From the NCBI GenBank assembly GCA_003249275.1, contig QKJO01000061.1:1-6855 (forward strand): a stretch of DNA of 6,855 nucleotides. The letters run 5' to 3'. The number at the start of each line of letters is the position of its first letter. Position 1 is the first letter of the stretch. Shown in pieces: positions 1-6,841 of the stretch. The DNA comes from Spirochaetaceae bacterium. GTDB taxonomy: Bacteria; Spirochaetota; Spirochaetia; Spirochaetales_E; Spirochaetaceae_B. Below the pieces are notes generated by a model that searched no databases, was not told where the DNA came from, and saw only the letters and a program-made list of their open reading frames with translations. A program made the translations under genes and the position numbers.

Positions 1-36
1 GGCTGAGAAGCTGAACTGTCACCATCACGTCAGTGA

Positions 37-64
37 TTGAATTTTTCCCGTAACCATCTATACT
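37..64 (+). promoter_or_regulatory. Candidate sigma-70-type promoter for tex
   Basis: TTGAAT (37-42) and TATACT (59-64) are separated by 16 bp and match five of six and five of six bases of the -35 and -10 consensus if the usual TTGACA/TATAAT are taken, except that the -35 matches only four (TTGA). The -10 box ends 6 bases before the tex ATG, so the expected transcription start falls on or next to the A of the start codon. A short inverted repeat, ATCAC-GTCA-GTGAT (24-37), abuts the -35 box and could be an operator, but is short enough to be chance. The call rests on pattern only. Confidence 0.5.
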
Positions 65-70
65 GTCTCC

Positions 71-2203
71 ATGATAATAACCAAAGAAATTGCACGATCC
101 CTTTCCATCCCGGAAAGATCGGTTCAGAACGTACTGACAATGGCCGGGGAGGGGGCTACGGTTCCCTTCATGGCTAGATACAGAAAAGAGAGCACCGGGA
201 ATCTTGATGAAGTTCAGATCTCGGCCGTTCTCAAGGCCGCCGACACTCTGGCTGAGCTTGAAAAAAGAAAAGCAGCCGTTCTGAAGTCAATCGAATCCCA
301 GGGAAAACTGACGGAACCGCTCCGCAAATCCATTGAAGACGCCGCAGATCTCACCCTGCTTGAAGATCTTTATCTTCCCTATAAACAAAAGAAAAAAACG
401 AGAGGAATGACGGCCGCCGAGAAAGGGCTGGAACCACTGGCCGATCTGATTCTCAAAAACACCGGTCCTGAATCCATAAACCGGGATCAGTTCTTCGGAA
501 AAGATGACCAGGTCGCCACATGGGAGGAAGCCCTGCAGGGAGCTTCCGATATCCTGGCTGACAGGTTGAATGAAGATCCCCAGGTCAGAAAAAAACTGAG
601 AGCTGTCTATACGGGGCACTCCCTTTTTCAGGTTAAACCCGTCAAGGGCAAAGAGGAGGAGGGCAAGAAATACAGGGACTACTATAACCGTGAAGAACTG
701 TCGGCCAATGCTCCTTCTCATCGTGTCCTTGCCATGTTCAGGGGAAGCGATGAGGGTTTCCTTAAAATAAAAGTCAGGCCCGATGAAGATCTGGCTTTAA
801 AGGCTATCGGGCAGATCTCTCCCTTTAAGAGTTCCCGGTGGTCGGAGTTCCTGAATTCCATGGAGAAGGACTGCTATAAACGGCTTCTGGCTCCCTCTCT
901 GGAGACAGAGAACAGAAAGCGGCTTAAGGAAAAAGCCGATGAAGAGGCAATCCGGGTTTTTACAGAAAATCTGAAGGTTCTTCTGATGGAATCTCCCCTG
1001 GGACAGAAAGCCACTCTGGCACTGGACCCGGGACTGCGTACGGGCTGTAAAGTTGTCTGTCTGAGCCCGCAGGGGCAGCTGCTTTACAATGGTGTTGTCT
1101 ATCCCCTTGAACCCCATAACAAAACGAAGGAAGCTGAGGAACTGCTCTCCCGCCTCGTCAGCAGATATGCCATTGAAGCCGTTGCCGTAGGGAACGGTAC
1201 CGGCGGAAGAGAAGCCCAGAAATTCTGTAAAAGTCTTCCCTGTCTGAAAACCATTCCGGTGGTACTCGTCAATGAGAGCGGCGCCTCCATCTATTCGGCT
1301 TCGGAAATTGCCAGGAAGGAGTTTCCCGATCACGATCTGACCGTCAGAGGCGCCGTATCCATCGGTCGCAGACTCATGGACCCTCTTGCCGAACTTGTCA
1401 AGCTGGATCCGTCTTCCATCGGCGTGGGACAGTATCAGCATGATGTCGATCAGAAGGCGCTGGGATCAGCACTGGATGAGGTGGTGATTCACTGTGTCAA
1501 CTCGGTGGGTGTGGAGCTCAATACGGCCAGTGAGAAGCTTCTTTCCTACATTTCGGGTATGACGTCCAAAGCGGCGGCATCCGTCGTCGCCTACAGAGAT
1601 GCCAACGGCCCCTTCAAGTCGAGGGAGGAGCTTAAAAAGGTCAAGGGAATCGGAGCAAAGTGTTTTGAACAGGCTTCCGGTTTTCTGAGGATTCGAGACG
1701 CCCGTAATCCGCTGGACAATACGGCTATCCATCCGGAGCAGTATGAATTTGTTGATTCTCTGTGCAGAAAGCTGCATACGGATCTGAAGGATCTTATAAA
1801 ACAGCCGGCGCGGCTCAAGGAGCTCTCCCTCAGGGATCTGACAACCGAAAACCGGGGAGTGGAGACCATCCGGGATATCCTGAAGGAGCTTGAAACACCG
1901 GGACGGGATCCGAGAGAGGAGTTCAGGAGTTTCGACTTTGCAGATGATGTCCACAGCATTGAGGATCTGAAGGAGAATATGATTCTTCCGGGGGTCATTA
2001 CCAATGTGACCGCCTTCGGTGCCTTCGTGGACCTGGGAGTGCACCAGGACGGACTGATTCATATCAGTCAGATGGCAGACCACTATATCTCCAATCCTGC
2101 GGAAGTTGTGAAGGTAGCACAGAAGCTGATGGTCCGCATTCTCGAGGTCGACCTGGACCGCCGCAGAATATCCTGTTCTTTGAAAGGGATTAACCGGGAC
2201 TGA
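71..2203 (+). CDS. tex: Tex/YhgF-family transcription accessory protein, S1 RNA-binding
   Basis: This is a complete Tex protein of 710 residues, within the usual family range of about 710-790. Tex is a cytoplasmic nucleic-acid-binding protein, related to the core of eukaryotic Spt6, associated with transcription and expression of certain genes; its exact biochemical role is not settled. The order seen is: an N-terminal helical region with the family motif EGATVPFMARYRKE (27-40); a YqgF/RNase H-like domain from about 313 starting with LDPGLRTG (318-325); the signature segments NESGASIYSASE (401-412) and SIGVGQYQHDV (449-459); a helix-hairpin-helix region at about 481-545 (KVKGIGAK at 523-530); and a C-terminal S1 domain at about 639-706 (GVITNVTAFGAFVDLG, then DGLIHISQM). 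The start is well fixed: an in-frame stop lies at 38-40, no other ATG, GTG or TTG occurs before 71, and the next ATG would delete the conserved N-terminus. No Shine-Dalgarno is visible upstream. The gene looks intact, and the membrane-protein gene downstream is probably co-transcribed. Confidence 0.97.
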   Translation: MIITKEIARSLSIPERSVQNVLTMAGEGATVPFMARYRKESTGNLDEVQISAVLKAADTLAELEKRKAAVLKSIESQGKLTEPLRKSIEDAADLTLLEDLYLPYKQKKKTRGMTAAEKGLEPLADLILKNTGPESINRDQFFGKDDQVATWEEALQGASDILADRLNEDPQVRKKLRAVYTGHSLFQVKPVKGKEEEGKKYRDYYNREELSANAPSHRVLAMFRGSDEGFLKIKVRPDEDLALKAIGQISPFKSSRWSEFLNSMEKDCYKRLLAPSLETENRKRLKEKADEEAIRVFTENLKVLLMESPLGQKATLALDPGLRTGCKVVCLSPQGQLLYNGVVYPLEPHNKTKEAEELLSRLVSRYAIEAVAVGNGTGGREAQKFCKSLPCLKTIPVVLVNESGASIYSASEIARKEFPDHDLTVRGAVSIGRRLMDPLAELVKLDPSSIGVGQYQHDVDQKALGSALDEVVIHCVNSVGVELNTASEKLLSYISGMTSKAAASVVAYRDANGPFKSREELKKVKGIGAKCFEQASGFLRIRDARNPLDNTAIHPEQYEFVDSLCRKLHTDLKDLIKQPARLKELSLRDLTTENRGVETIRDILKELETPGRDPREEFRSFDFADDVHSIEDLKENMILPGVITNVTAFGAFVDLGVHQDGLIHISQMADHYISNPAEVVKVAQKLMVRILEVDLDRRRISCSLKGINRD

Positions 2204-2221
2204 AATCCCGTATCAATATAT

Positions 2222-2240
2222 CCCTCCTTTCGAAGGGGGG
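2222..2240 (+). promoter_or_regulatory. Stem-loop in the leader just upstream of the membrane-protein RBS
   Basis: CCCTCCTT (2222-2229) pairs with AAGGGGGG (2233-2240) around a 3-nt loop, giving 8 bp with one G-U pair. No T-run follows, so this is not an intrinsic terminator. The left arm contains CTCCT (2224-2228), a perfect complement of the AGGAG ribosome binding site at 2244-2248. Folding of the 8-bp hairpin leaves the site free, while the alternative 5-bp pairing would mask it. Whether this regulates translation is inference; it may simply keep the site open or be processed. Confidence 0.35.
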
Positions 2241-2243
2241 CTT

Positions 2244-2248
2244 AGGAG
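2244..2248 (+). promoter_or_regulatory. Ribosome binding site of the membrane-protein gene
   Basis: AGGAG lies 5 nt before the ATG at 2254. It supports that start over the in-frame ATG at 2266, which would be 17 nt away. Confidence 0.7.
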
Positions 2249-2253
2249 TTCAA

Positions 2254-3027
2254 ATGATTCTGTTTATGCTAAAAAAAGCGTTCTGGGACGCCTGGGACAA
2301 TATGGGGCGGCTGCTGCTGGTCAATTTTATTATGATCCTTCTCATTGCTGTTCCCGTCTTCATTCCCAAATATCTGCTTCCCTTTCCCGTTCTAAGCCTG
2401 TTGTCGATGATACTCAGTATTCTGCTGATCTTTGTATACACCGGCGCCGTTTCAGGTTATATCAAGGATCTGGTGGGATATAAGTCTCCCGAACTGAAGG
2501 ATATAACAAGACACCTGAAAGAGAGCTGGAAGACCAGCCTTCTGCTTGGCGGCAGCTCGCTGCTGTTCTATTTCATCTGTTATACGGGATTCAAGTTCTA
2601 CGCCTCTCTGGGCAGTATTCTGGGACTGATCGGTCTGGCCTTTCTGTTCTGGATAACCCTGATTGTCTCCCTCTCCCTTGCTTTTTTCTATCCCGTGATG
2701 AACAGTCTGGACAGAAGCCCCGTCAAAATAATCAAGAAGTGTTTTATTCTGTTTTTTGACAATACGGGTACCGCCGTCGTTTTGGGTACAGGTATTCTCG
2801 TCAATGCCGGACTCTCGGTAGCTCTGGCTCTGATCCTGCCGGGAATCGGAGGGATACTGATCCTGCAGGAAAGCTGCATGAAGATCCTGATGATGAAGTA
2901 TGACTATCTGGAAGAGAATCCGGATGCCGACAGAAAGAAGATCCCCTGGAACGGACTTTTGATGGAAGAACGGGAAAAGGTAGGGAAAAGAACCCTGAAG
3001 AGTACCATTTTCCCCTGGAAAGACTGA
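2254..3027 (+). CDS. Multi-pass inner-membrane protein of unknown function
   Basis: The 257-residue product is strongly hydrophobic, with membrane segments at about 18-37, 40-67, 94-114, 118-146 and 172-206. The last stretch is long and contains PGIGG (196-200), so it may be a hairpin of two short helices, giving six passes. The lysine-rich N-terminus and the basic loops at 71-93 and 151-162 suggest that these face the cytoplasm. The tail after 208 is charged (many K, R and E) and ends in FPWKD, and would also be cytoplasmic in a six-pass model. No transporter or enzyme motif is recognised. The N-terminal pattern (AFWDAWDN followed by a hydrophobic stretch starting LLLVNF) is faintly reminiscent of YesL/DUF624-type proteins, but this is too weak to name it. 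No signal peptide with a cleavage site is apparent. The gene starts 50 nt after tex with no convincing promoter between them, so it is probably read from the tex transcript, and it ends 22 nt before a strong terminator. Confidence 0.85.
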   Translation: MILFMLKKAFWDAWDNMGRLLLVNFIMILLIAVPVFIPKYLLPFPVLSLLSMILSILLIFVYTGAVSGYIKDLVGYKSPELKDITRHLKESWKTSLLLGGSSLLFYFICYTGFKFYASLGSILGLIGLAFLFWITLIVSLSLAFFYPVMNSLDRSPVKIIKKCFILFFDNTGTAVVLGTGILVNAGLSVALALILPGIGGILILQESCMKILMMKYDYLEENPDADRKKIPWNGLLMEEREKVGKRTLKSTIFPWKD

Positions 3028-3040
3028 TTTCTATTTCCTG

Positions 3041-3097
3041 AAAAAAAACGGGCTGCCCGGCGTGAATATTTCATTCAGGCGGGCAGCCCATTTTATT
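3041..3097. terminator. Bidirectional intrinsic terminator between convergent genes
   Basis: GGGCTGCCCG (3050-3059) pairs perfectly with CGGGCAGCCC (3080-3089). An inner TGAAT/ATTCA pairing (3063-3067 with 3073-3077) extends the hairpin after a small internal loop. On the + strand it is followed by TTTTATTT (3090s), and on the - strand by eight T (complement of the A-run at 3041-3048). It begins 22 nt after the stop of the membrane-protein gene and 20 nt after the stop of greA, so one element serves both units. The longer U-run predicts stronger termination of the greA transcript. Confidence 0.93.
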
Positions 3098-3109
3098 TGA
3101 TTCAGAGAA

Positions 3110-5803
3110 TCAGAGCTGATCTGCTTTTTGTATGCTGATCACCTTGTAGGAGTACTCCTTCTCATTGATTGTAAACTCTGAGACTTTGTTCAGTGCCGTA
3201 CCCATCATGGCGCTTCCGAAGGGAGACGCATAGGATATGATGTTGTTGGAGGGATCCGATTCCCAGGGTCCGAGGATTGTAAACACTTCCTCTTTGTTCT
3301 CCAGCTGATTCATCATGGTGACCTTTGTTCCGAAAGAAACCTTCTTGAGATCCAGAGTGGAAGGATCGAAGACCTTGGCCTTCTCGATGCCTTCCTTGAG
3401 TTTTCCGACCTGGATGTTGAGGGCTTCCTGCTTCTCCTTTCCGGCCTTGTACTCGGCATTTTCCTTGAGGTCTCCCATTTCGATGGCGATACCGATCTCC
3501 TTGGAGTTCTGGGGGACCTCCACATCGAGGATGTACTTCAGTTCCTTCTGTTTTTCTCTCAGGCTCTCTTCCAGAACAATAAGAGATCTGGAGGAACTGG
3601 AGGCAACAGGAGATTCTTCGGCTTCGCCCAGGAACTTGATCTTGGGATATTTGTCTTTGATCTTCTGCCGGATGGCCAGTTTTATGGTCACATCCATCTC
3701 TTTCACATCCTGCAGCAGGGTAAAGAGACGGCTGACCGTGTCTTCATCACCGCTGAGGATAAAGTCTTCCAGTCTGTTCTCTTTAAAGAGGAAGGTCTGG
3801 ATCGCTCTGTTCAGTTTCTTGTTTTCGGTCACGTTCCGTTTGTTGCTGATGTCTCTGAATGTAATATCCAGAAGGTGGATCATGTTGATCAGAATCTTTT
3901 CATAGGGAATGCCCAGAGACTGGAACCAGGGTTCGTCGACAGCGGATCTGGCAACCCAGAGAAACGCTTCTCTGAATTCTCTGAAATGGGTCATGATGTC
4001 CTGAAGTTTTTCTTTAACGATTCCGTCAAAACCGTTCCTGATCAGGTCTTCAACAACAGTTTTGTTGAGATAATAGGGGAAGAGCTGAATATAGTAGTTC
4101 TGCCAGTCTTCGATGTTCTCTTTGATTTCGTTGAGGAAATCCCTTTTCAGATCGGCATACTGGATGGCGTTGAACATTCCTTCAAGATCTTCTATATCAT
4201 CAAAGAGTTCCTTGAATCCGTAGGTCATGCCGGGATTGAGAAAGGGGAAATCCTGAATTGTGTTTTTGACGAAGAGATAGGAACAGACGACCTGCTCATT
4301 GACGTTGGCCGCCTTGAGGAAGGCGGTGAAATAGTTGAACATTTCGGCAAAGTAGTCCGATTCGGGGTCCGATTCACGCAGGAATTCGAGGATGCTCTGA
4401 TAGCGGTCAAAAAAGTTGGTTTCAGCCTTGAATCTGTTGAAGGTTTTCTCTTCAAAGGTAATGGGATTGTCACGGACCATGAAGAGATCCAGTTTTTCGG
4501 GCATATTACCGAAATCCGCATCGGTTTTGAGAATCCGTCTGGCTTCGGTGCTCCAGCTCGACCATTCACCCTGGGTCAGGATGGCGGGAACGAGTTCGGC
4601 CTTCATCCTTTTCATATCTGCGGCATTGTCGAAACTTTTAATAATGGTTTTCAGAGTCCAGGGGATATCTTTTTTTACTTTGTCGTGCAGTTTTTTCTTG
4701 GGGAGAATACTCTTGAGTACCCAGATATGGGTCTTGTTTAGACTCATAAGGGCATTGACCCCCATTTTCAGCGACATCGTATGATCCCGCTTGGTCGCAA
4801 AGTCAATGGTGATCTGATCTCCCTTGATCTCCCTGATAACACCTACACCCCATGTTTTATGGTAGACAAAGTTTCCGGCATCGAAGGAGATATGCTTTTC
4901 AAAGTCAGAAATGGCTTCGGTGATATTTCTCCAGCTCTGGTTCAGGTTGGAGAGCTTGATGTACTCTTCCAGCTGACTGTGGCCTTCATACTGTTTTCGG
5001 TAGCAGTTGACGATCTCTTTTCTGGCCCAGGGATTCTTTGAATCATACTGAAGGATCAGTTTGAGAATATCGATCGCCGTTTCCCACTCTTCTTTTGCCT
5101 GGATGGCCGGATAGAGGTCTTCAAGAAGGATTGTGGATTTTTCAACCGACATGGTTTTTGCGATCTTTTTTTCAACCAGAAGGAAAAATTCAAGATCGTT
5201 GAGATTGAGTTCAATCAGTTTGGCCCAGATATCCTTTACATTTGTAAAAAGACCTTTGTTGATGAATCTGTGGATGGCTTTCTTGTAATAGACAACCGCC
5301 TCTTCATTTCTGCCTTCCGCCTCTTCTTTTTCGGCCAGCTTCTTGACGATATCCGCTTCATCGTAATCGATCTTGATCAGGCGGTCCCAGATTTCATAGA
5401 CATCACTCTGTCTGTCCTCGTTGGCATAGGATTCGGCCAGGACTCTGAGAGCCATTTTATTTTCGCCGAATTTCAGAATCCTTTCACAAAGGAATTCAAC
5501 AATATTCCACTTATGGTTACCGGAGAAAATATTTATAAGTTCAACAAGATGGGAATCATCAATCTGCTGTTTATGAAGGGAGATGATACCGGAAATATAC
5601 AGGGCGATGATGCTGTTTTTTGAGTGATCAAGATGCTCTTCGCAAAGATCCCTGATTTCATCCTGAGTATTTGACTCCAGAATTTCCTTAACCGAACTAT
5701 CCAGCTCTTCAAAATTTTTGATTGTATAATTGCTGAGAGCAGCACGGGTCCACTTTTCCTCATTCAACAGATCATTAATTTTGCTGACCATTTCGTCTGA
5801 CAT
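3110..5803 (-). CDS. greA: Long transcription elongation factor GreA with TPR-like and CarD/Tudor-like N-terminal extension
   Basis: The C-terminal ~160 residues (738-897) are a complete GreA. They contain the coiled coil with tip motif GDLKENAEY (777-785), whose D778 and E781 correspond to the acidic pair of E. coli GreA (D41, E44) that helps RNA polymerase cleave backtracked RNA, and then the C-terminal FKBP-like domain (FGTKVT at 824-829; SYASPFGSAMMG at 857-868). The other ~735 residues are an extension: helical, TPR-like repeats at about 64-300; a small all-beta segment at about 308-360 with GNFVYHKTWGVGVI (310-323), resembling CarD/Mfd-RID or Tudor barrels; a further mostly helical region at about 375-725; and a serine-rich linker (SPVASSSSRS, 731-740). 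No ATG, GTG or TTG lies in frame at the linker, so stand-alone GreA is not obviously made from an internal start. This architecture is, from memory, that of Borrelia and Treponema GreA; the role of the extension is not known to me. The ATG at 5803 has AGGAG 12 nt upstream. It sits 21 nt after the TPR-like gene, probably in one operon. Confidence 0.95.
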   Translation of the reverse strand: MSDEMVSKINDLLNEEKWTRAALSNYTIKNFEELDSSVKEILESNTQDEIRDLCEEHLDHSKNSIIALYISGIISLHKQQIDDSHLVELINIFSGNHKWNIVEFLCERILKFGENKMALRVLAESYANEDRQSDVYEIWDRLIKIDYDEADIVKKLAEKEEAEGRNEEAVVYYKKAIHRFINKGLFTNVKDIWAKLIELNLNDLEFFLLVEKKIAKTMSVEKSTILLEDLYPAIQAKEEWETAIDILKLILQYDSKNPWARKEIVNCYRKQYEGHSQLEEYIKLSNLNQSWRNITEAISDFEKHISFDAGNFVYHKTWGVGVIREIKGDQITIDFATKRDHTMSLKMGVNALMSLNKTHIWVLKSILPKKKLHDKVKKDIPWTLKTIIKSFDNAADMKRMKAELVPAILTQGEWSSWSTEARRILKTDADFGNMPEKLDLFMVRDNPITFEEKTFNRFKAETNFFDRYQSILEFLRESDPESDYFAEMFNYFTAFLKAANVNEQVVCSYLFVKNTIQDFPFLNPGMTYGFKELFDDIEDLEGMFNAIQYADLKRDFLNEIKENIEDWQNYYIQLFPYYLNKTVVEDLIRNGFDGIVKEKLQDIMTHFREFREAFLWVARSAVDEPWFQSLGIPYEKILINMIHLLDITFRDISNKRNVTENKKLNRAIQTFLFKENRLEDFILSGDEDTVSRLFTLLQDVKEMDVTIKLAIRQKIKDKYPKIKFLGEAEESPVASSSSRSLIVLEESLREKQKELKYILDVEVPQNSKEIGIAIEMGDLKENAEYKAGKEKQEALNIQVGKLKEGIEKAKVFDPSTLDLKKVSFGTKVTMMNQLENKEEVFTILGPWESDPSNNIISYASPFGSAMMGTALNKVSEFTINEKEYSYKVISIQKADQL

Positions 5804-5815
5804 AACTTTAATTTA

Positions 5816-5820
5816 CTCCT
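5816..5820 (-). promoter_or_regulatory. Ribosome binding site of greA, with long spacing
   Basis: Read on the - strand, AGGAG lies 12 nt before the greA ATG, longer than the usual 5-9 nt. No other ATG, GTG or TTG in frame lies between them, since an in-frame TAA directly follows the AGGAG, so the ATG at 5803 stands. The site lies within the 21-nt gap behind the stop of the upstream gene, which would suit translation coupled to it. Confidence 0.6.
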
Positions 5821-5824
5821 ACAT

Positions 5825-6820
5825 TCAATTGATGTACTGCCGGTAAATCGACGGGTCAAGCAGTTTGATATTCATAAGAACCTCGTCAATCGTTTTTCTA
5901 TCTTCTTTAGTGCTTATATAGTGATCAATAAGCCAGAAATACCTATTTATTAAACGGGGTACCAGCTTCCCGTTTTCGTTATTCTGCCGGATCTCATTCT
6001 GAAGGGAAAATATAGACTGCTTGAGTTTGCCGTATTCAATCGGTCTCAATTCCCTCTTTACGTTGAAAACACCGTAAATAACGCCGTATACCGGCAGCCA
6101 TTCCCTGATGTTTTCCGCATCAATACCGGACTGTGAAACTTTCTCAATGAGCTTGATAATCAATCCCGACTCCAGACGGCTCAGGTCGATCCTGTCCGGG
6201 TCCATGAAAAAAGCTTCACGGAAAAAGATCTTTGCACCCTGTATTTCATCCACAAGGGCATACGTATCAGCCAGCTCAGCTAAAACCAGAGGGTTGTCCC
6301 TGCTGATTTTCACTCCTTTTTCAAGACTGCTGACCGCTTTTTCATAATTCCCCAGCACCTTGTTGCATCTGCCGATTCCAAGGAGCAGTTCCAAATCGTT
6401 TTTATCATCCAGATGGAGCTGTTCATAACAGCTCAAAGCCTCCGAATGAACCATGTATTTCAGGGACTGTATTCCCCGTTCCGGAGTTCCTCTTTCATCA
6501 GCAGAAAACCAGTCATTGAACTGGTCCCACTGCTTCAGCAGATAATCTCCCTTCTCATATAAACCAGAAAAGTCCGACATCCTGTTCCAGCGCTCTTTCC
6601 AGAATTTAAGCATTCTCAAGAGACCGGAGAGCTCCAATCGGTCAAAATCAATGGAATAGGCTTTATCAAGCAGTGACAGTGCCTTGTCCAGTTCTCGTCT
6701 GGCACAGGAACGATAGACGTCTTCGAGGTACTCATCTATGTTCTTAGAAAGCTCTGTTTCACTCATTCCTGTAAAATTTCTGATACTTGTCCATGCTAAA
6801 TGCATCTTAGGTAAATGCAT
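5825..6820 (-). CDS. TPR-like helical repeat protein of unknown function, upstream of greA
   Basis: The product (331 residues from the ATG at 6820) is predicted to be soluble and almost wholly helical. TPR-like units are clearest at about 143-176 (LLLGIGRCNKVLGNYEKAVS, then LEKGV) and 177-210 (PLVLAELADTYALV, ending FFMDPDR), with a more degenerate one near 37-60 (ARRELDKALSLLDKAYSID). Such repeats usually bind proteins; no enzymatic motif is visible. It lies 21 nt upstream of greA, whose own extension is TPR-like, so a shared complex is a reasonable guess but is not shown by the sequence. The start is uncertain. The frame stays open to the window edge. The ATG at 6820 would have only a ~9-nt leader from the candidate -10 box at 6836-6841. 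An in-frame ATG at 6766 (MSETELSKNIDEYLED) looks more like a natural N-terminus and resembles the greA start (MSDEMVSKIN), but its AGGA directly abuts the codon. Residues 1-18 may therefore be untranslated. Confidence 0.8.
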   Translation of the reverse strand: MHLPKMHLAWTSIRNFTGMSETELSKNIDEYLEDVYRSCARRELDKALSLLDKAYSIDFDRLELSGLLRMLKFWKERWNRMSDFSGLYEKGDYLLKQWDQFNDWFSADERGTPERGIQSLKYMVHSEALSCYEQLHLDDKNDLELLLGIGRCNKVLGNYEKAVSSLEKGVKISRDNPLVLAELADTYALVDEIQGAKIFFREAFFMDPDRIDLSRLESGLIIKLIEKVSQSGIDAENIREWLPVYGVIYGVFNVKRELRPIEYGKLKQSIFSLQNEIRQNNENGKLVPRLINRYFWLIDHYISTKEDRKTIDEVLMNIKLLDPSIYRQYIN

Positions 6821-6835
6821 AACTGCATCTTTCTC

Positions 6836-6841
6836 ATTATA
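6836..6841 (-). promoter_or_regulatory. Candidate -10 box for the TPR-like gene and greA operon
   Basis: Read on the - strand this is TATAAT, a perfect -10 consensus. The expected transcription start is near 6829, about 9 nt before the ATG at 6820 and about 63 nt before the ATG at 6766. The matching -35 box would lie beyond the window edge, so the promoter cannot be completed here. Confidence 0.45.

Noticed and set aside
24..37. Inverted repeat ATCAC-GTCA-GTGAT next to the tex -35 box as an operator
   Set aside because: Five-base arms are expected by chance, and no known regulator site is recognised.
287..1441. Long open frames on the - strand inside tex (287-721 and 797-1441)
   Set aside because: They lie wholly within a clearly recognisable Tex coding sequence on the other strand, and their translations show no recognisable domain.
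2180..2219. Promoter for the membrane-protein gene starting at TTGAAA (2180-2185)
   Set aside because: No acceptable -10 hexamer lies 16-18 bp downstream; the A/T-rich stretch at 2211-2221 is too far away.
3098..3112. Perfect 6-bp stem TGATTC-AGA-GAATCA overlapping the greA stop codon
   Set aside because: It is short, A/T-rich and lacks its own U-run; the strong terminator 20 nt on explains 3'-end formation.
3875..4741. A 288-codon + strand open frame inside greA
   Set aside because: It is antisense to the greA extension in a frame kept open by codon bias; the product is low-complexity F/G/E-rich with no domain, and greA accounts for this DNA.
5831..5859. Possible separate greA promoter at the end of the TPR-like gene (TTGACC, 17 bp, TACATC on the - strand)
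   Set aside because: The -35 is good but the -10 matches only three of six bases. The tight gene spacing makes co-transcription the simpler view.
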